Below, piece by piece: positions 15,025 through 25,043 of a DNA stretch of 40,970 nt (position 1 is its first letter; every line of letters begins with the position of its first letter). The position numbers were made by a program, and so were the translations under genes. The DNA is from CAZUDI01 sp964618975 (lineage in GTDB: Bacteria; Desulfobacterota; Desulfomonilia; UBA1062): contig CAZUDI010000035.1 of assembly GCA_964618975.1 (NCBI GenBank), positions 1-40,970 of the forward strand, read 5' to 3'. Under the pieces are notes generated by a model. It had not been told where the DNA came from. It did no database searches and saw only the letters and a list, made by a program, of their open reading frames with translations.

Positions 15025-15848
15025 ACTTCATCGCCGCACGACCGGAAGGCGGGGTTTGCCTGTTCGGGGCCCCCTTCGACTCCACCACGAGCTTTAGGCC
15101 CGGGGCCCGCTTCGGGCCTAAAGCCCTGCGTGACGCCTCCCACGGTCTTGAGACCTTCTCCCCGCTCCAGGAGGCCGACCTTGAGGACATCGCCTTCATG
15201 GATAAAGGCGATCTCGAGCTGCCCTTCGGCGATCCCAAACCGGCGCTTGGGATGATCGAGGCTGCGGCCGGGAGGATCCTGGAGAGCGGGAGGACCCCCT
15301 TCCTCCTGGGAGGGGAGCACCTCGTCACGCTGGGGGCCCTGCGCGCTGCCTACCGCCTTCACCGCGATCTCAGGGTGATTCACCTCGACGCGCATGCCGA
15401 CCTGCGCGAGGCGTATCTGGGGCAGAGCCTCTCGCATGCCACGGTGATGCGGCGCGCTCTGGATATCGTGGGCGAGGAGGGCCTGCGCCAGGTGGGGGTC
15501 CGCTCCTGTGCGCGCGAGGAATACGCCCTCGCGTGTCGGCTCAGGGTCAGCGACCCGCAGGAGATCGTCGCCTGGGCCGGGGAGTCTCCCTGCTACCTGA
15601 GCTGCGATCTGGACATCCTTGACCCATCGGTACTGACCGGCACCGGGACGCCGGAGCCGGGCGGCCTCACGTTCCCCGAGCTCACAGGTCTGCTGGTACC
15701 GCTGCTGCACGCGCTTAGGATCGTGGCCCTGGACGTGGTGGAGCTCGCCCCCCAGCTCGATCCCAGCGGGACCTCGGCGGTGGTGGCGGCCAAGATAGTC
15801 AGAGAGTCGCTGCTGGCCCTGGGCAGCGCCCGTCAGGCCCCGGCCTGA
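15021..15848 (+). CDS. speB: agmatinase
   Basis: Arginase-superfamily enzyme of 275 residues that hydrolyses agmatine to putrescine and urea, using two Mn ions. The metal ligands are visible: GGEHLVT (His), IHLDAHADLRE (Asp-X-His-X-Asp) and SCDLDILDPS (Asp-X-Asp), with the family signature VVELAPQLDPSG near the end. The start is GTG at 15021, overlapping the speE stop in a GTGA arrangement, which implies translational coupling; the upstream open frame is a shadow of speE. With pdaD, speD and speE it completes a route from arginine and SAM to spermidine that bypasses ornithine. Confidence 0.94.
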   Translation: MNFIAARPEGGVCLFGAPFDSTTSFRPGARFGPKALRDASHGLETFSPLQEADLEDIAFMDKGDLELPFGDPKPALGMIEAAAGRILESGRTPFLLGGEHLVTLGALRAAYRLHRDLRVIHLDAHADLREAYLGQSLSHATVMRRALDIVGEEGLRQVGVRSCAREEYALACRLRVSDPQEIVAWAGESPCYLSCDLDILDPSVLTGTGTPEPGGLTFPELTGLLVPLLHALRIVALDVVELAPQLDPSGTSAVVAAKIVRESLLALGSARQAPA

Positions 15849-15922
15849 AAAAGCCCCAGGCGAGAGCGACCTGTTCTCTGACGGATCATCCCGATTTCAG
15901 GCATGAATCATCCCTCTCAGGC

Positions 15923-15951
15923 TTGACAAGCCCGAGGGCTCAAGGCATACA
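15923..15951 (+). promoter_or_regulatory. promoter candidate for the Trm112-like protein and pnp
   Basis: A perfect TTGACA (15923-15928) and CATACA (15946-15951) are 17 bases apart, 17 bases before the start codon at 15969, whose AGGAGG lies between. The match at -10 is only moderate. Confidence 0.4.
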
Positions 15952-15968
15952 TACCCCAGGAGGTTCAC

Positions 15969-16139
15969 ATGGCCATAGACAAGGAACTGCTCGATATCCT
16001 GGCATGCCCGAAATGCAAGGGTGAGCTCCAGCTGGAAACAGACGAAAGCGGCCTCATCTGCCAGGCCTGCCGGCTCAAATACCCCATCGAAGAGGATATC
16101 CCCATCATGCTCATCGATGAGGCCATCGCCCTCGACTAG
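15969..16139 (+). CDS. Trm112-like / UPF0434 zinc-ribbon-type small protein
   Basis: A 56-residue protein with MAIDKELLDILACPKCKGEL, then LICQACRLKYPI and EEDIPIMLIDEA. The CPKC and CQAC pairs form the Trm112/UPF0434 fold, and IPIMLIDEA is the family's C-terminal signature (compare E. coli YcaR). AGGAGG precedes the ATG. Eukaryotic and archaeal Trm112 activates methyltransferases; the bacterial role is not settled. It lies 3 bases ahead of the purine nucleoside phosphorylase gene and appears cotranscribed with it. Confidence 0.88.
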   Translation: MAIDKELLDILACPKCKGELQLETDESGLICQACRLKYPIEEDIPIMLIDEAIALD

Positions 16140-16142
16140 GTC

Positions 16143-16949
16143 ATGGACACGGAACTGCGTGCCGCGCGCCAGCTGGCCGCCGTGTCTTCGGCGCGTTGCG
16201 CCCTGATCCTCGGCACCGGGCTGGGGGTACTCGAGCACAACCTCACCATCGCCGAGACCATCCCCTACGATGAAATCGAAGGCTTTCCGCGCTCCTCGGT
16301 GAGCGGCCATGCGGGCCGGCTCCTCACGGGCACCCTGGGCGGCTGCGAGGTGCTCGTCATGAGCGGCCGCTTCCATCTCTACGAGGGCTATACCCCGCAG
16401 GAGGTGACCTTCCCGGTGCGCGTCTTTGCGCGCATGGGCATCCGACGGCTATTCATCTCCAATGCCGCCGGCGGGCTGAGGCCCGACCTGACCCCCGGCA
16501 GCGTGATGCTGATCACGGATCACATAAACCTCACCGGGGCCAATCCCCTGACCGGCCCCAATCGCGACGAGCTGGGGCCGCGTTTCCCCGACATGACCAC
16601 CCCCTATGCCCCCGTCCTGGCGCGTGCGGCCCGCGCCACCGCGGCCCGGCTGGGGCTGACGCTACCGGAGGGGGTCTACGTGCAGCTGCCCGGGCCTTCC
16701 ATGGAGACCGCCGCCGAGACCCGCATGCTCATGCGCCTGGGCGCCGACGCCGTGGGCATGTCCACCGTCATGGAGGTCATCCAGGCCGTGCATGCCGGAC
16801 TCGAGGTCCTGGCCATCTCGGCCATCACCAACAACAACGACCCCGACGATTACCGCCCGGCCCCCCTGGAGGAGGTCATCCGCATGGCGAACACGGCCGG
16901 TCCGTCCATTGCGCGTATCTTTCAAGGGGTCCTCGAACAGCTCGACTGA
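16143..16949 (+). CDS. pnp: purine nucleoside phosphorylase
   Basis: Trimeric-type phosphorylase (268 residues) that splits inosine or guanosine into base and ribose-1-phosphate. The phosphate loop is ALILGTGLG, followed by VSGHAGRLLTG, MSGRFHLYEGY, FISNAAGGLRPDLTPGSVML, and a substrate region GMSTVMEV with ISAITNNND. The Asn in the last motif favours 6-oxopurines over the adenine-type specificity of methylthioadenosine phosphorylase, where Asp is usual. Even so, its position after the spermidine operon, which releases methylthioadenosine, makes that substrate worth testing. It follows the small Trm112-like gene directly and is closed by the hairpin at 16981-17012. Confidence 0.92.
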   Translation: MDTELRAARQLAAVSSARCALILGTGLGVLEHNLTIAETIPYDEIEGFPRSSVSGHAGRLLTGTLGGCEVLVMSGRFHLYEGYTPQEVTFPVRVFARMGIRRLFISNAAGGLRPDLTPGSVMLITDHINLTGANPLTGPNRDELGPRFPDMTTPYAPVLARAARATAARLGLTLPEGVYVQLPGPSMETAAETRMLMRLGADAVGMSTVMEVIQAVHAGLEVLAISAITNNNDPDDYRPAPLEEVIRMANTAGPSIARIFQGVLEQLD

Positions 16950-16980
16950 GGGCCCCCGGACAGAGATCCAGGGTAAAAGA

Positions 16981-17012
16981 AAGGCGGCCCGCCTTCCCCG
17001 GCGGGCCGCCTT
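16981..17012. terminator. bidirectional terminator between pnp and lon
   Basis: AAGGCGGCCCGCC (16981-16993) pairs perfectly over 13 bp with GGCGGGCCGCCTT (17000-17012) around TTCCCC. It lies between the convergent genes pnp and lon. T-runs are short on both sides, so termination relies on the very stable stem. Confidence 0.75.
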
Positions 17013-17033
17013 GTAGCATCAATAGGCCGCGCT

Positions 17034-19490
<2,457 letters not shown>

Positions 19491-19502
19491 ACGTATTGGC
19501 TC

Positions 19503-19904
19503 CTATTCGATGGTTATGCGACGAACCATCTCCACCTTACTCTCCTGGCGCCGAATCCTGATCACCAAGACTCCATCAAGAAACCGGGCCTCGATCTTTT
19601 CGAGATCGAAGCGATCGGGGATCTCCAACTCGCGGTTGAATCTCCCGAAACTCCGCTCCATCCTTTTATACCGAACATTTCTGGTGCTTAAGGGATCGGT
19701 CTTTACCCCTGATACCCGCACTGTCCTCCCTCTGACCTCCACGTTCACCTCTTCCGGTCTCATACCCGGTATCTCCATCTCGATACAAAGTTCCTGGGAA
19801 TTCTCGTATACGTCAAGGGCCGGGTAACACCCCCCCACCCTCTCATCGCTGTTTTCCGGCCCGAGCAAGAACCCCATAAATTCTTGGAACCTCAGATTAA
19901 ACAT
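19503..19904 (-). CDS. small heat-shock protein, Hsp20/alpha-crystallin family
   Basis: Holdase chaperone of 133 residues. The alpha-crystallin domain spans about 30-125: ALDVYENSQELCIEMEIPGM, EEVNVEVRGRTVRVSG, the FGRFNRELEIP segment and the GVLVIRI (G-X-L) signature. The C-terminal ITI fits the I-X-I motif that tethers oligomers. It is the first gene of the hsp20-lon unit. Expression is expected to be stress-linked, but the promoter seen at 19945-19972 is of housekeeping type rather than a clear sigma-32 site. Confidence 0.94.
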   Translation of the reverse strand: MFNLRFQEFMGFLLGPENSDERVGGCYPALDVYENSQELCIEMEIPGMRPEEVNVEVRGRTVRVSGVKTDPLSTRNVRYKRMERSFGRFNRELEIPDRFDLEKIEARFLDGVLVIRIRRQESKVEMVRRITIE

Positions 19905-19944
19905 GCCCGACTACCTCTTTCATCGTGTATTAATAACTGTAGTT

Positions 19945-19972
19945 CTTATAGGATCACTCCACCCCAAGTCAA
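19945..19972 (-). promoter_or_regulatory. promoter for hsp20-lon
   Basis: On the minus strand TTGACT (19972-19967) and TATAAG (19950-19945) are 16 bases apart, about 40 bases before the hsp20 start. This fits a sigma-70-type promoter; GGCTTGACTT partly resembles a sigma-32 -35 box, but the matching -10 (CCCCAT-type) is absent. Confidence 0.55.
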
Positions 19973-20103
19973 GCCTTGCAACCGACATGCCGCCGGTTAA
20001 AACACACGCATGCGTCACGATGATATCTTAAAAAAACAAAAGCATACAGGAAGGCCCCCCGTCCTGTTCACTCCCCTGACCCTGCGCGGGGGGAACATAG
20101 CCC

Positions 20104-20137
20104 TTGACAAAGCCCCTGTGAACGATAAAAATTCACA
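20104..20137 (+). promoter_or_regulatory. promoter with overlapping dyad upstream of the ABC importer
   Basis: TTGACA (20104-20109) and TAAAAA (20126-20131) are 16 bases apart. A perfect dyad TGTGAA (20117-20122)/TTCACA (20132-20137) with a 9-base centre covers the -10 box, as expected for a repressor site. It does not match a Fur box or the 6-base spacing of CRP sites. Confidence 0.5.
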
Positions 20138-20173
20138 TGTCCTATCTTAAAAATGTCGAAGGAGGCATGCCTT

Positions 20174-21154
20174 ATGTTTATGTTTTCCCGTAAAATCTTT
20201 CTCTTGCTTGCCGTTGTCTGCCTTTTCATTCCCCAGATCGCAAACGCCGCCGAGGTCGTGCTCTACTCCTCCAACCCCTCCGAGCTGCAGGACCTGGTAC
20301 GCCAGGACTTCGAATCCCAGACAGGCATCAAGGTCTCGGCCGTGAAGATGGGCACGGGGGAGGCCATGAAACGCATCCAGGCCGAAAAGGACAAGCCCCT
20401 GTGCGATGTCTTCTGGAGCGGTGATGTCGCCGTGCTCGACGGCACCAAGGACTATTTCATGTCCTATGCCTCGCCCGAGGCCCAGGTCCTGCCGGCTTCC
20501 TATGTGGAGAAGGATCACCGCTGGACCAGCAGCAACGCGCACGTCATGATCATCATGTACAACAAATCCCTGCTGAAAGAATCGGAGAAACCCGTAAAAT
20601 GGAGTGATCTTTTCGCACCACGCTTCAGGGGCAAGGTGGTCATGGCCAACCCGCAGAAGTCCGGCTCGGCCTATGCACAGGTCTATGGTCTCTACAAGCT
20701 CTACGGCTGGGACGGCCTCAACCGGCTGATCGACAACGCCAAGATCCTGGACAGTTCGAGCCTGATCTACAAGGGCGTGGCCGCCGGTGAATACCCCCTG
20801 GGCATCACCATGGAATACGCTGCCTACCGTTATCTTGCCGGTGGTTCCCAGGATGTGGGCATCATCTACCCGGCCGATGGTGCCTTTGTGGCGCCCGAAG
20901 GGGCCGCCATCGTGAAGGGGTGCCCCCATCCCGCAGAGGCCAAGCGCTTCGTCGACTACCTGCTCAGCAAGGCTACCGAGGAAAAGATCTTCCGCAATTT
21001 CTATCGCCGGCCGGCCCGCAGCGACACCGCCAGCATCGAGGGCCTGCCGCAGCTGAGCGAAATCACCGTGCTGGATCAATTCGATCCGCTGGAGGCCAAC
21101 GCGTTGAAAAACGAGCTGCTCGATCAGTGGAAACAGATCATCCTTTCCCGGTAG
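20174..21154 (+). CDS. ABC transporter periplasmic substrate-binding protein, Fe(III)/phosphonate-type family
   Basis: Periplasmic binding protein of 326 residues. The signal peptide runs to about residue 25 with a clean AxA site (FIPQIANA/AEVVLYSS). The ATG at 20174 is chosen because GGAGG lies 8 bases upstream; an in-frame ATG at 20153 lies before that ribosome-binding site. The mature protein follows the pattern of the FbpA/PhnS-like group: VVLYSSNPSELQ, RIQAEKDKPLCDVFWSGD, APRFRGKVVMANP, VGIIYPADGAFVAPEGAAIV, KRFVDYLLSK. The metal-binding paired tyrosines of FbpA are not obvious (EYAAYRY is the nearest), so iron is uncertain; 2-aminoethylphosphonate, thiamine or another small ligand is possible. 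It is the first gene of a three-gene importer operon. Confidence 0.88.
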   Translation: MFMFSRKIFLLLAVVCLFIPQIANAAEVVLYSSNPSELQDLVRQDFESQTGIKVSAVKMGTGEAMKRIQAEKDKPLCDVFWSGDVAVLDGTKDYFMSYASPEAQVLPASYVEKDHRWTSSNAHVMIIMYNKSLLKESEKPVKWSDLFAPRFRGKVVMANPQKSGSAYAQVYGLYKLYGWDGLNRLIDNAKILDSSSLIYKGVAAGEYPLGITMEYAAYRYLAGGSQDVGIIYPADGAFVAPEGAAIVKGCPHPAEAKRFVDYLLSKATEEKIFRNFYRRPARSDTASIEGLPQLSEITVLDQFDPLEANALKNELLDQWKQIILSR

Positions 21155-21161
21155 GGGCGGC

Positions 21162-22241
21162 ATGCAGGTAGCACTGGACGGCATCACCAAGAGATTCGGG
21201 GAACTCAGGGCCGTCGACGCCATCAGCCTCACCATCGACGAGGGGGATTTCTATACCCTGCTCGGTCCCAGCGGCTGCGGCAAGACCACCCTGTTGCGTA
21301 CCATCGCCGGGTTCTATTCGCCCGACGAGGGCACAATCCGTTTCGGTGCCAAGGTCATGAACCACATCCCGGCCCATCGGCGGGAGACCGGCATGGTCTT
21401 TCAGAACTATGCCCTCTTCCCCCACCTGAGCGTGTTCGACAACATCGCCTATGGGCTGCGGGCCCGCAAGGTGTCCGCCACGGACATACGCGCACGCGTG
21501 GCCGCCATCATCGCGAGCGTGCAACTGGGCGGCATGGAAGACCGCTCCCCGGCGCAACTCAGCGGCGGCCAGCAGCAACGGGTGGCCCTGGCCCGGGCCC
21601 TGGTCATCTCGCCCCAGGTGCTGCTGATGGATGAACCCCTGTCCAACCTCGATGCCAAGCTCAGGGTCAGCATGCGCGAAGAGATCCGACGCATCCAGAG
21701 GCAGATGGGCATCACCACGATCTATGTCACCCATGATCAGGAGGAGGCCATGGCCGTCTCCAACCATATTGCCATCCTCAACCGCGGCCGGGTCGAGCAG
21801 CAAGGCACCCCGCAGGAGATCTACATGGAGCCCGTCTCGCGCTTCGTGGCCGAGTTCATGGGCAGCAGCAACACCGTTGAGGCCTCTGTCACGGGTTACG
21901 ATGCCGACAAGGGCCTCATCCGGGCCGACATCGCCGGCGAGGCGTTGCTCATTCACGGCCCGGAACCCACCACCCCGCATCTGATCTTCTCGCTGAGACC
22001 CGAACGCATCAGCCTCGTCGACGACGGAGCGCGCGCAGAGGTCAATGTCTTCGCCGGCACGGTGACCAGTGCCACCTTCCTCGGCTCGCTGATGCGCTAC
22101 CGGGTCAAGGCCCTGGGGGGGCAATCGGTCATGATAGAGGTGCATGATCCCCACGCCACGCGCATCCACCGGGAAGGCGACCCGGTGCGCTTTCACTTCG
22201 ACCCCGACCGACCGGTTATCCTCGCCGATCAGCGGAGCTAG
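21162..22241 (+). CDS. ABC transporter ATP-binding protein
   Basis: ATPase of the importer, 359 residues, in the FbpC/PotA/UgpC class. Walker A is LLGPSGCGKTTLLR (about 34-47), the Q-loop MVFQNYALFPHLSV, the signature LSGGQQQRVALARAL, Walker B VLLMDEPLSNLD and the switch histidine YVTHDQEEAMA. A C-terminal TOBE region (about 270-359; LIFSLRPERISLV) is typical of regulated importers. It starts 7 bases after the binding-protein gene and ends 2 bases before the permease gene. Confidence 0.95.
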   Translation: MQVALDGITKRFGELRAVDAISLTIDEGDFYTLLGPSGCGKTTLLRTIAGFYSPDEGTIRFGAKVMNHIPAHRRETGMVFQNYALFPHLSVFDNIAYGLRARKVSATDIRARVAAIIASVQLGGMEDRSPAQLSGGQQQRVALARALVISPQVLLMDEPLSNLDAKLRVSMREEIRRIQRQMGITTIYVTHDQEEAMAVSNHIAILNRGRVEQQGTPQEIYMEPVSRFVAEFMGSSNTVEASVTGYDADKGLIRADIAGEALLIHGPEPTTPHLIFSLRPERISLVDDGARAEVNVFAGTVTSATFLGSLMRYRVKALGGQSVMIEVHDPHATRIHREGDPVRFHFDPDRPVILADQRS

Positions 22242-22243
22242 AC

Positions 22244-23893
22244 ATGCGCAGGCGGATCGGTACCTGGAATATCGTTCTGGCCCTGGTGCTGCTGATCCTG
22301 ATCTTCTCCATCATCTACCCCCTGTTCTCGATCTTCAGGGCGAGCTTTCTCAGTCCGGATACGGGTCGATTCTCGCTCGAGAGCTACCAGGCCTTCCTGC
22401 GCTATCCCTATTACCTGCGCTGCCTGCGCAACAGCCTCTTTGTCAGTACAGCGGCCATGCTGGGGGCACTCGCCATCGGCATTCCCTTCGCCTTCTTCCT
22501 GGCGCGCTTCGCCCTTCCGGGCAAGAGCATCATCAAGACCCTGGGTACACTGCCGCTGATCCTGCCGACCTTCATCGGGGCCGAGGCCTGGCTGCTGCTC
22601 CTGGGCCGCAACGGGGTGCTCTCGCACCTGCTGGCGCCCCTGGGGATCGAGGCCCCCTCCATCTACGGCTGGAGGGGCATCGTGCTGGTCTTCACCCTGC
22701 AGTTCTTCCCCTATGTCTTCCTGATGACCTCGGCCGCCATCAACTCCATTGACAGCTCACTGGAGGAGGCCGCCCACAACCTGGGGGCCCAGGGCCTGCG
22801 CGTCTTTCGCACGGTCACCCTGCCGGTGGTCACCCCGGCGGTCTTCGCCGGCGCCCTGGTGGTCTTCTACCTTTCGATCGAGAATTTCGGCGTGCCGATC
22901 CTGATCGGCGAGGACTTCCGCGTCCTTTCGGTGCAGGCCTACAACGAGTTCATCTCCGAGATGGGCGGCAATCCCTCCATGGCCGGGGCCCTGAGCATGA
23001 TCCTGCTGGCCCTCACCCTGCTGCTGACCGTGGCCCAGAAATACTGGGTCGAACGCAAGAGCTACGCCATGTCGGCCCTGCGCCCGCCGGAGACCATACA
23101 TGCGGGACCCCTGGCCACCACGCTCATGTGGATCTTCTGCGCCGGTCTGGTCTTCATCGCCCTGGCACCCTTCATGGTGGTCATCATCTCCTCCTTCACC
23201 CGCACCCAGGGACCGGTGATGTACTACGGCCAGTTCAGCCTGGAAAATTTCATCAAGGCCTTCACCCTGGCCCCGCGCCCGATCATCAACTCGTTCTTCT
23301 TCGCCACCGCGGCCACCCTGATCGGCATCGTCTTCGGCATCGTGGTGAGCTACCTCGTCGTGCGCCGGCGCGGGCCGGTGAGCTACCTGCTCGACCTGCT
23401 CATCATGCTGCCCCTGGCCGTGGCCGGCACCGTTCTCGGCATCGCCCTGGCCGCCACCTACAACAAGGGCCTCTGCGTGCTCACGGGCACCTGGATGATC
23501 ATCGTGCTGGCCTACTTCATCCGCAAGGTGCCCTTCTCCATCAAGACCACCTCGTCGCTGCTGATGCAGATCGACACCTCCATCGAAGAGGCCTCCATCA
23601 ACCTGGGCGTGCCGCCACTGATGTCCTTTATCAAGGTCATCATCCCCATCATGCTGCCCGGCATCCTGGCCGGAGCCATCATCATGTGGGTCACTACCCT
23701 GGCGGAGCTCAGCTCCACCATCGTGCTCTACTACGGCCCCTGGGCCACCATGACCGTCGAGGTCTTCCAGCGCATCGGCAGCGGCGACTTCGGACCCGCC
23801 TCGGCCTATGCCACCATCCTGATCGTCTCGGTGCTCATCCCCCTCTTCATCCTCAACAAGGTCCTCGGCAAGGACCTCGCCGCATCTCTGTGA
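22244..23893 (+). CDS. ABC transporter permease, two fused membrane domains
   Basis: Inner-membrane protein of 549 residues with about 12 hydrophobic segments and two BPD_transp_1 domains in one chain, as in FbpB and PhnU/V-type fused permeases. The coupling-helix EAA motifs are visible twice: SLEEAAHNLGAQGLRVFRTV in the first half and SIEEASINLGVPPLMSFIKV in the second. With the binding protein and ATPase it makes a complete importer needing a single permease gene. It ends before a hairpin at 23913-23941, beyond which the convergent hydE begins. Confidence 0.94.
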   Translation: MRRRIGTWNIVLALVLLILIFSIIYPLFSIFRASFLSPDTGRFSLESYQAFLRYPYYLRCLRNSLFVSTAAMLGALAIGIPFAFFLARFALPGKSIIKTLGTLPLILPTFIGAEAWLLLLGRNGVLSHLLAPLGIEAPSIYGWRGIVLVFTLQFFPYVFLMTSAAINSIDSSLEEAAHNLGAQGLRVFRTVTLPVVTPAVFAGALVVFYLSIENFGVPILIGEDFRVLSVQAYNEFISEMGGNPSMAGALSMILLALTLLLTVAQKYWVERKSYAMSALRPPETIHAGPLATTLMWIFCAGLVFIALAPFMVVIISSFTRTQGPVMYYGQFSLENFIKAFTLAPRPIINSFFFATAATLIGIVFGIVVSYLVVRRRGPVSYLLDLLIMLPLAVAGTVLGIALAATYNKGLCVLTGTWMIIVLAYFIRKVPFSIKTTSSLLMQIDTSIEEASINLGVPPLMSFIKVIIPIMLPGILAGAIIMWVTTLAELSSTIVLYYGPWATMTVEVFQRIGSGDFGPASAYATILIVSVLIPLFILNKVLGKDLAASL

Positions 23894-23912
23894 GATAAAA
23901 GCTCGGCCTCCC

Positions 23913-23941
23913 TCAGCCCCCTTCTTCCAGGAGGGGGCTGA
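23913..23941 (+). terminator. hairpin after the ABC importer operon
   Basis: TCAGCCCCC (23913-23921) pairs with GGGGGCTGA (23933-23941) over 9 bp, with additional pairing possible inside the loop. It sits between the convergent permease and hydE genes. No T-run follows, so it may work with a factor or on both strands. Confidence 0.55.
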
Positions 23942-23960
23942 TCCCCTCGGGCTGGGTAGT

Positions 23961-25043
23961 TTATGAATCATCTCGGTGGTGGCCTGCGGTGTCAGGGGGT
24001 GTCTGCGGGCGGCTGCCCGCGGAGGTCCCGAGGGGACGCCCGCAGCTCCCACAGAAGTCCCGGAGATCCGCAAGTTGCCCCTCGAGGGCCAGGTCCTGAG
24101 AGCCCTTGCCCGGATAGATCTGGTACTGCCCGGCATAGACAGACGGGGTGAAATTGGGCATGAAGACATTGGCCCCCCCAGAGAAGGCCCGCAGGCGGGC
24201 GGCGGGGTCGAGCGCCCCGGTGGCGGTGGTGGCGGGGATATTGGTGTCGCGGGTCACCAGGCGGGCCACGGCCATGGCGCGCAGCACCAGGCCCACATCC
24301 CCCGGGGGAGCGGCCTGCAGCTCGGTGGCGGGGTGCGGGATGAAGGGCCCGATGCCGATCATGTCGACATCCAGCTCGCGCAGCAGCAGGATGTCCTCGG
24401 CCAGGTCGTACATCGTCTGGCCGGGCAGACCGACCATGAAGCCGGCCCCGGTCTCGAAGCCCAGACTTTTTAGCCACCTGAGGCAGCGTAGCCGCCCCTC
24501 CAGGCTGCGGCCGGGGTGCAGCCGGGCATAGAGCTCCGCATTGGCGGTCTCGTGGCGCAGCAGGAATCGCTCGGCCCCGGCCTGGCGAAGCTTCAGATAG
24601 TCATCGTAGTCCAGCTCACCCACCGAAAGGGTCACGGTGAGGTCGGTCGCGCGCCTGATGGCGCGCACGAGTTCTGCCAGACGCGCGCCGGTATAGCCCC
24701 TGTCCTCGCCCGACTGCAGCACGATGGTGGTGCAGCCCGCACGGGCGATCTCTGCGGCCAGGGCCAGGACCTCGTCTTCCGGGATGCGGTAGCGCTCAAG
24801 GCCGGTGTTGTCACGCCGGAGCCCGCAGTAGCGGCAGCGGTTGCGGCAGTGGCTGGAAAACTCGACGATACCGCGCAGGAAGATCTCCTCCCCCACACAG
24901 CGCCGCCGCACCCGATCGGCGGCCTCCAGCAGACAGGCATCGTCCTCCAGCTGCAAGAGGGCCGCGATCTCGGCGCGGCTCAGGGCCGCGCCGTCCTCGG
25001 CGGCCGCGAGCAGGGCGCTAGATGTAGAGGTCGCGCTCGCCAT
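23961..25043 (-). CDS. hydE: [FeFe] hydrogenase maturase HydE, radical SAM
   Basis: Radical-SAM enzyme (360 residues) that acts on the iron-cysteine synthon from HydG during assembly of the two-iron H-cluster subsite. The SAM cluster motif is C66-X3-C70-X2-C73 in SSHCRNRCRYCGLRR. Also typical are TTIVLQSGEDRGY, LSVGELDYDDYLKLRQAGAE, RHETANAELYARLHPG, GFMVGLPGQTMYDLAEDI and the C-terminal FMPNFTPSVYAGQYQIYPGK. The start overlaps hydG by 26 bases, implying coupling. A Pro/Ser-rich tail follows FCGSCGRPLG. Together with hydG and the TM1266-like gene it forms one unit; no hydF is in the window. Confidence 0.95.
   Translation of the reverse strand: MASATSTSSALLAAAEDGAALSRAEIAALLQLEDDACLLEAADRVRRRCVGEEIFLRGIVEFSSHCRNRCRYCGLRRDNTGLERYRIPEDEVLALAAEIARAGCTTIVLQSGEDRGYTGARLAELVRAIRRATDLTVTLSVGELDYDDYLKLRQAGAERFLLRHETANAELYARLHPGRSLEGRLRCLRWLKSLGFETGAGFMVGLPGQTMYDLAEDILLLRELDVDMIGIGPFIPHPATELQAAPPGDVGLVLRAMAVARLVTRDTNIPATTATGALDPAARLRAFSGGANVFMPNFTPSVYAGQYQIYPGKGSQDLALEGQLADLRDFCGSCGRPLGTSAGSRPQTPPDTAGHHRDDS

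Noticed and set aside
19945..19972. Sigma-32 heat-shock promoter for hsp20-lon
   Set aside because: The -10 reads TATAAG at sigma-70 spacing; the CCCCAT-type element is missing.
20117..20137. Fur or CRP site in front of the ABC importer
   Set aside because: The dyad spacing is 9 (11 if counted as TGTGA/TCACA) rather than 6 for CRP, and it lacks the GATAAT-type repeats of a Fur box.
22757..24169. Open frame of 470 codons opposite the permease
   Set aside because: Antisense shadow rich in Gly, Asp and His; the permease domains on the plus strand are complete.
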